NCBI GenBank assembly: GCA_003501525.1
Contig: DNPI01000097.1
Span: 1-6,635 of the forward strand
Length of the DNA: 6,635 bases
Source: Planctomycetota bacterium
GTDB lineage: Bacteria; Planctomycetota; UBA1135
Direction: 5' to 3'
In this document: positions 4,774-6,635 of the stretch, in pieces
Layout: each line of letters begins with the position of its first letter
How positions within the stretch are numbered: position 1 is the stretch's first letter
The notes under the pieces: generated by a model
The model's input: only the letters and a program-made list of their open reading frames with translations
Told to the model about the DNA's origin: nothing
Database searches by the model: none
Position numbers and translations under genes: made by a program

Positions 4774-6630
4774 TCACTGTCCGCTCTGGAGAGCCCACAT
4801 GCGGGAATAATTCCCACTATCTTTGAGCAAAGTCTCGTGTGATCCTATTTCGGCAATCTTCCCAGAGTTCAAAACTACAATTCGGTCTGAGCCTTTAACC
4901 GTACCTAAACGGTGAGCTATCGCAACAACAGTGCGTCCTTTCATCAAATTCGCGAGAGCCGCTTGAACCTTCTGCTCCGCCTCTGAATCCAACGCCGAAG
5001 TCGCTTCGTCCAATAACAGCAAATCGGCTCCCTGGAGAAAAGCTCGAGCTATGGTCACACGCTGTGCCTGCCCACCACTAAGACGGGCACCGGCTTCTCC
5101 TACTTGAGTATCCAAGCCATCCGGGAGAGATTGCAAAAAGCTTCCTAGTTGAGCAGCTTGACACGCCTCTAGGACTTCCTCGTCACCTGCATCCGGCTTG
5201 CCATATCGAACATTTTCGCGAATCGAATCCTGAAAGAGAAAAGGGTCTTGAGGAACTAAGGAAACGTTGGTTAGCCAATCGCTACGTCGGATATCGTCAA
5301 GTGGATGGCCATCGACAAAGATTCTTCCCGAAGTCGGCGAATGGAAACGCCCCAACAAATCGAGCAAAGTACTCTTTCCCGCTCCCGAAGGGCCGACTAA
5401 TGCGATTCTCTCTCCTCGCTTAATAGTCAAGCTTACATCATCTAAAGCAGGGCCTTCGCCAGCCCCATAGTCAAAAGTGACATTTTCGAACTGAATTGAA
5501 CTCTTCACCCCATTGAAAGGTGCTGCCTCTGCAGAATCGGGTGTTTCTGGTTCAATATCCAAAACTTCAAAAACACGTTGGGCAGCACCAAGCGAAGCAA
5601 AGACCTCATTCATTGACTTCGTAATTCTCTTCGCATGAGCAAACATGCTGGCAACTGCCACAAAAAATACGGTCATAGTGCCCGGACCTGAGAAAATAGG
5701 GGTAACAGCTAAATCCACGAAAACCAAAGCACCGAGAGCAAGCCCCGCCCCTCCCTGACTGGCAAAGAGTGTCACAGCCTGACTCGCCGCTTGCGCTCTC
5801 ACCATTCGATCAGTTTGACCCACAAATTCTTGGTTATAGCGACGGTAATTGGCTGCCTCTCTCTCCTCCGCACGGAACGCCTTGACCACACGAATGCCTG
5901 ACAACATCTGAAGAAGGGAATGGTTCGTCGCCCCTAATTTCTCCTGACTCCTTGCGCTTCTGCGTTTAATGCGGGGGCCCAATTTCGCTACGGGGAAAGC
6001 CACAACAGGAATGAATATCACCATCCCAAGAGTCGCAGTAGGCTCCGCCGCCCAAGCCACCAAAAAAGTTGCAAACAAGTGCAACGGTTCTTGAACGATT
6101 TCACCCAAGAGAAGCTGGAGAGTGCGTAGGGTGGCTCCAACATCGGCTGTCACCCGTGAGACTAAATCCCCTAGACGCCGCTTAGAGTGAAAAGTGACAT
6201 CGAGCTTGAGAACATGACTCGTAAGATCTTGGCGAAGGTCTGCCACCATCCAAACACCAATCATTCGCGACAGTCGCAAAAAGAAATACTGGGCAATAGA
6301 AAAAACAAGCGCCAAGCCAGCCATCAAACCCACTAAAGCTAAGACTCCTGAAAGAGGAGGAGCCAAATCACCATATTGGAGAGAATCCAACCAGGGCTCA
6401 ATCTGCTCGCTGCTTAATTTGTCGAGAAAAGAATCGCCACCCTCACCCTCAAGAGAATCCCCCTTTTCTCGGAAAAGCAGGTCCACAAAAGGGTGGATGA
6501 AAACCAAAGTCGCTTTGGCCCCCAAAGCTGCCACAACTCCCAGACCAAGCATTCCCAATGCCGCAACCTTTCGCTTGACCAAGTAAGGCCAAAGGCGGCT
6601 AACCGTTTCTCGAAAGGTGGGAGGCCCCAT
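4774..6630 (-). CDS. MsbA-like ABC exporter half-transporter (membrane and ATPase domains fused)
   Basis: A 618-residue type IV ABC half-transporter expected to act as a homodimer in the inner membrane. Hydrophobic segments lie near 24-46, 96-120, 183-194, 198-217, 284-306 and 317-334. Between the first two is a long acidic, Gly-rich loop (about 53-92) that would face the periplasm. The nucleotide-binding domain (about 378-616) is complete: A-loop Y388, Walker A GPSGAGKST (413-421), Q-loop Q461, signature LSGGQ (517-521), Walker B LLLLDE (537-542), D-loop SALD (545-548) and H-loop H573. The layout and sequence resemble the MsbA/lipid flippase group, but the substrate cannot be read from sequence and multidrug or peptide export is possible. 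The ATG at 6630 lies 5 bases from the window edge and the frame stays open upstream, so the start is provisional. The stop is 5 bp from the ispDF stop. Confidence 0.93.
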   Translation of the reverse strand: MGPPTFRETVSRLWPYLVKRKVAALGMLGLGVVAALGAKATLVFIHPFVDLLFREKGDSLEGEGGDSFLDKLSSEQIEPWLDSLQYGDLAPPLSGVLALVGLMAGLALVFSIAQYFFLRLSRMIGVWMVADLRQDLTSHVLKLDVTFHSKRRLGDLVSRVTADVGATLRTLQLLLGEIVQEPLHLFATFLVAWAAEPTATLGMVIFIPVVAFPVAKLGPRIKRRSARSQEKLGATNHSLLQMLSGIRVVKAFRAEEREAANYRRYNQEFVGQTDRMVRAQAASQAVTLFASQGGAGLALGALVFVDLAVTPIFSGPGTMTVFFVAVASMFAHAKRITKSMNEVFASLGAAQRVFEVLDIEPETPDSAEAAPFNGVKSSIQFENVTFDYGAGEGPALDDVSLTIKRGERIALVGPSGAGKSTLLDLLGRFHSPTSGRIFVDGHPLDDIRRSDWLTNVSLVPQDPFLFQDSIRENVRYGKPDAGDEEVLEACQAAQLGSFLQSLPDGLDTQVGEAGARLSGGQAQRVTIARAFLQGADLLLLDEATSALDSEAEQKVQAALANLMKGRTVVAIAHRLGTVKGSDRIVVLNSGKIAEIGSHETLLKDSGNYSRMWALQSGQ

Positions 6631-6635
6631 CGCGG

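Noticed and set aside
4757..4798. GTGGG/CCCAC arms spanning the convergent stop codons as a bidirectional terminator
   Set aside because: Only 5 bp of pairing around a 32-base loop, with no adjacent T-run; too weak to call.
4803..4815. Palindrome GGGAATAATTCCC near the ABC gene 3' end as a possible terminator
   Set aside because: It lies inside the coding sequence about 30 bp before the stop, the arms are AT-containing and short with a one-base centre, and no T-run follows on either strand.
1..6635. A novel defence, mobile or biosynthetic system
   Set aside because: Five of the six genes are standard housekeeping families. No transposase, integrase, toxin-antitoxin pair, direct-repeat array or attachment site is visible.

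Overview
This window is chromosomal housekeeping DNA from a bacterium of moderate GC content that uses the MEP isoprenoid pathway. I see no phage, insertion sequence, CRISPR, rRNA or tRNA, and almost every base is coding. The phylum cannot be fixed by reading alone. Three features argue for a poorly sampled Gram-negative-like lineage rather than a model proteobacterium: a PurB of the human/eukaryotic subtype, a fused IspD-IspF, and an MsbA-like ABC half-transporter. The starts of the unlinked genes carry no Shine-Dalgarno sequence. Instead they have a TAGNNT box exactly 6 nt before the ATG, which looks like leaderless transcription.

Layout. On the minus strand, read from 3555 down to 1, the order is ruvC, a hypothetical 237-residue protein, nadC and purB. 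The purB 3' end runs off the left edge of the window. The ruvC stop and the hypothetical gene's start overlap as ATGA, and the nadC stop and purB start overlap as TTGA. A 65-bp gap with its own putative -10 box separates the two pairs, so they may be two tightly packed transcription units. A 37-bp gap divides ruvC from the divergent plus-strand gene ispDF (3593-4768). IspDF converges on a minus-strand ABC exporter gene (4774-6630), with only 5 bp between the two stop codons.

Functions. RuvC resolves Holliday junctions. NadC makes nicotinate mononucleotide for NAD. PurB acts twice in purine/AMP synthesis. IspDF supplies two steps of isoprenoid precursor synthesis. The ABC protein is probably a lipid or other hydrophobic-substrate exporter. 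The only gene of unknown function is the one coupled to ruvC. It resembles a RecB/NucS-like (PDDEXK) nuclease fold whose catalytic residues appear to be gone.

Most worth a second look are the repeated TAGNNT-N6-ATG start architecture, the possibly dead nuclease-fold protein coupled to ruvC, and the loss of the near-invariant GRGEG segment in the IspF domain.
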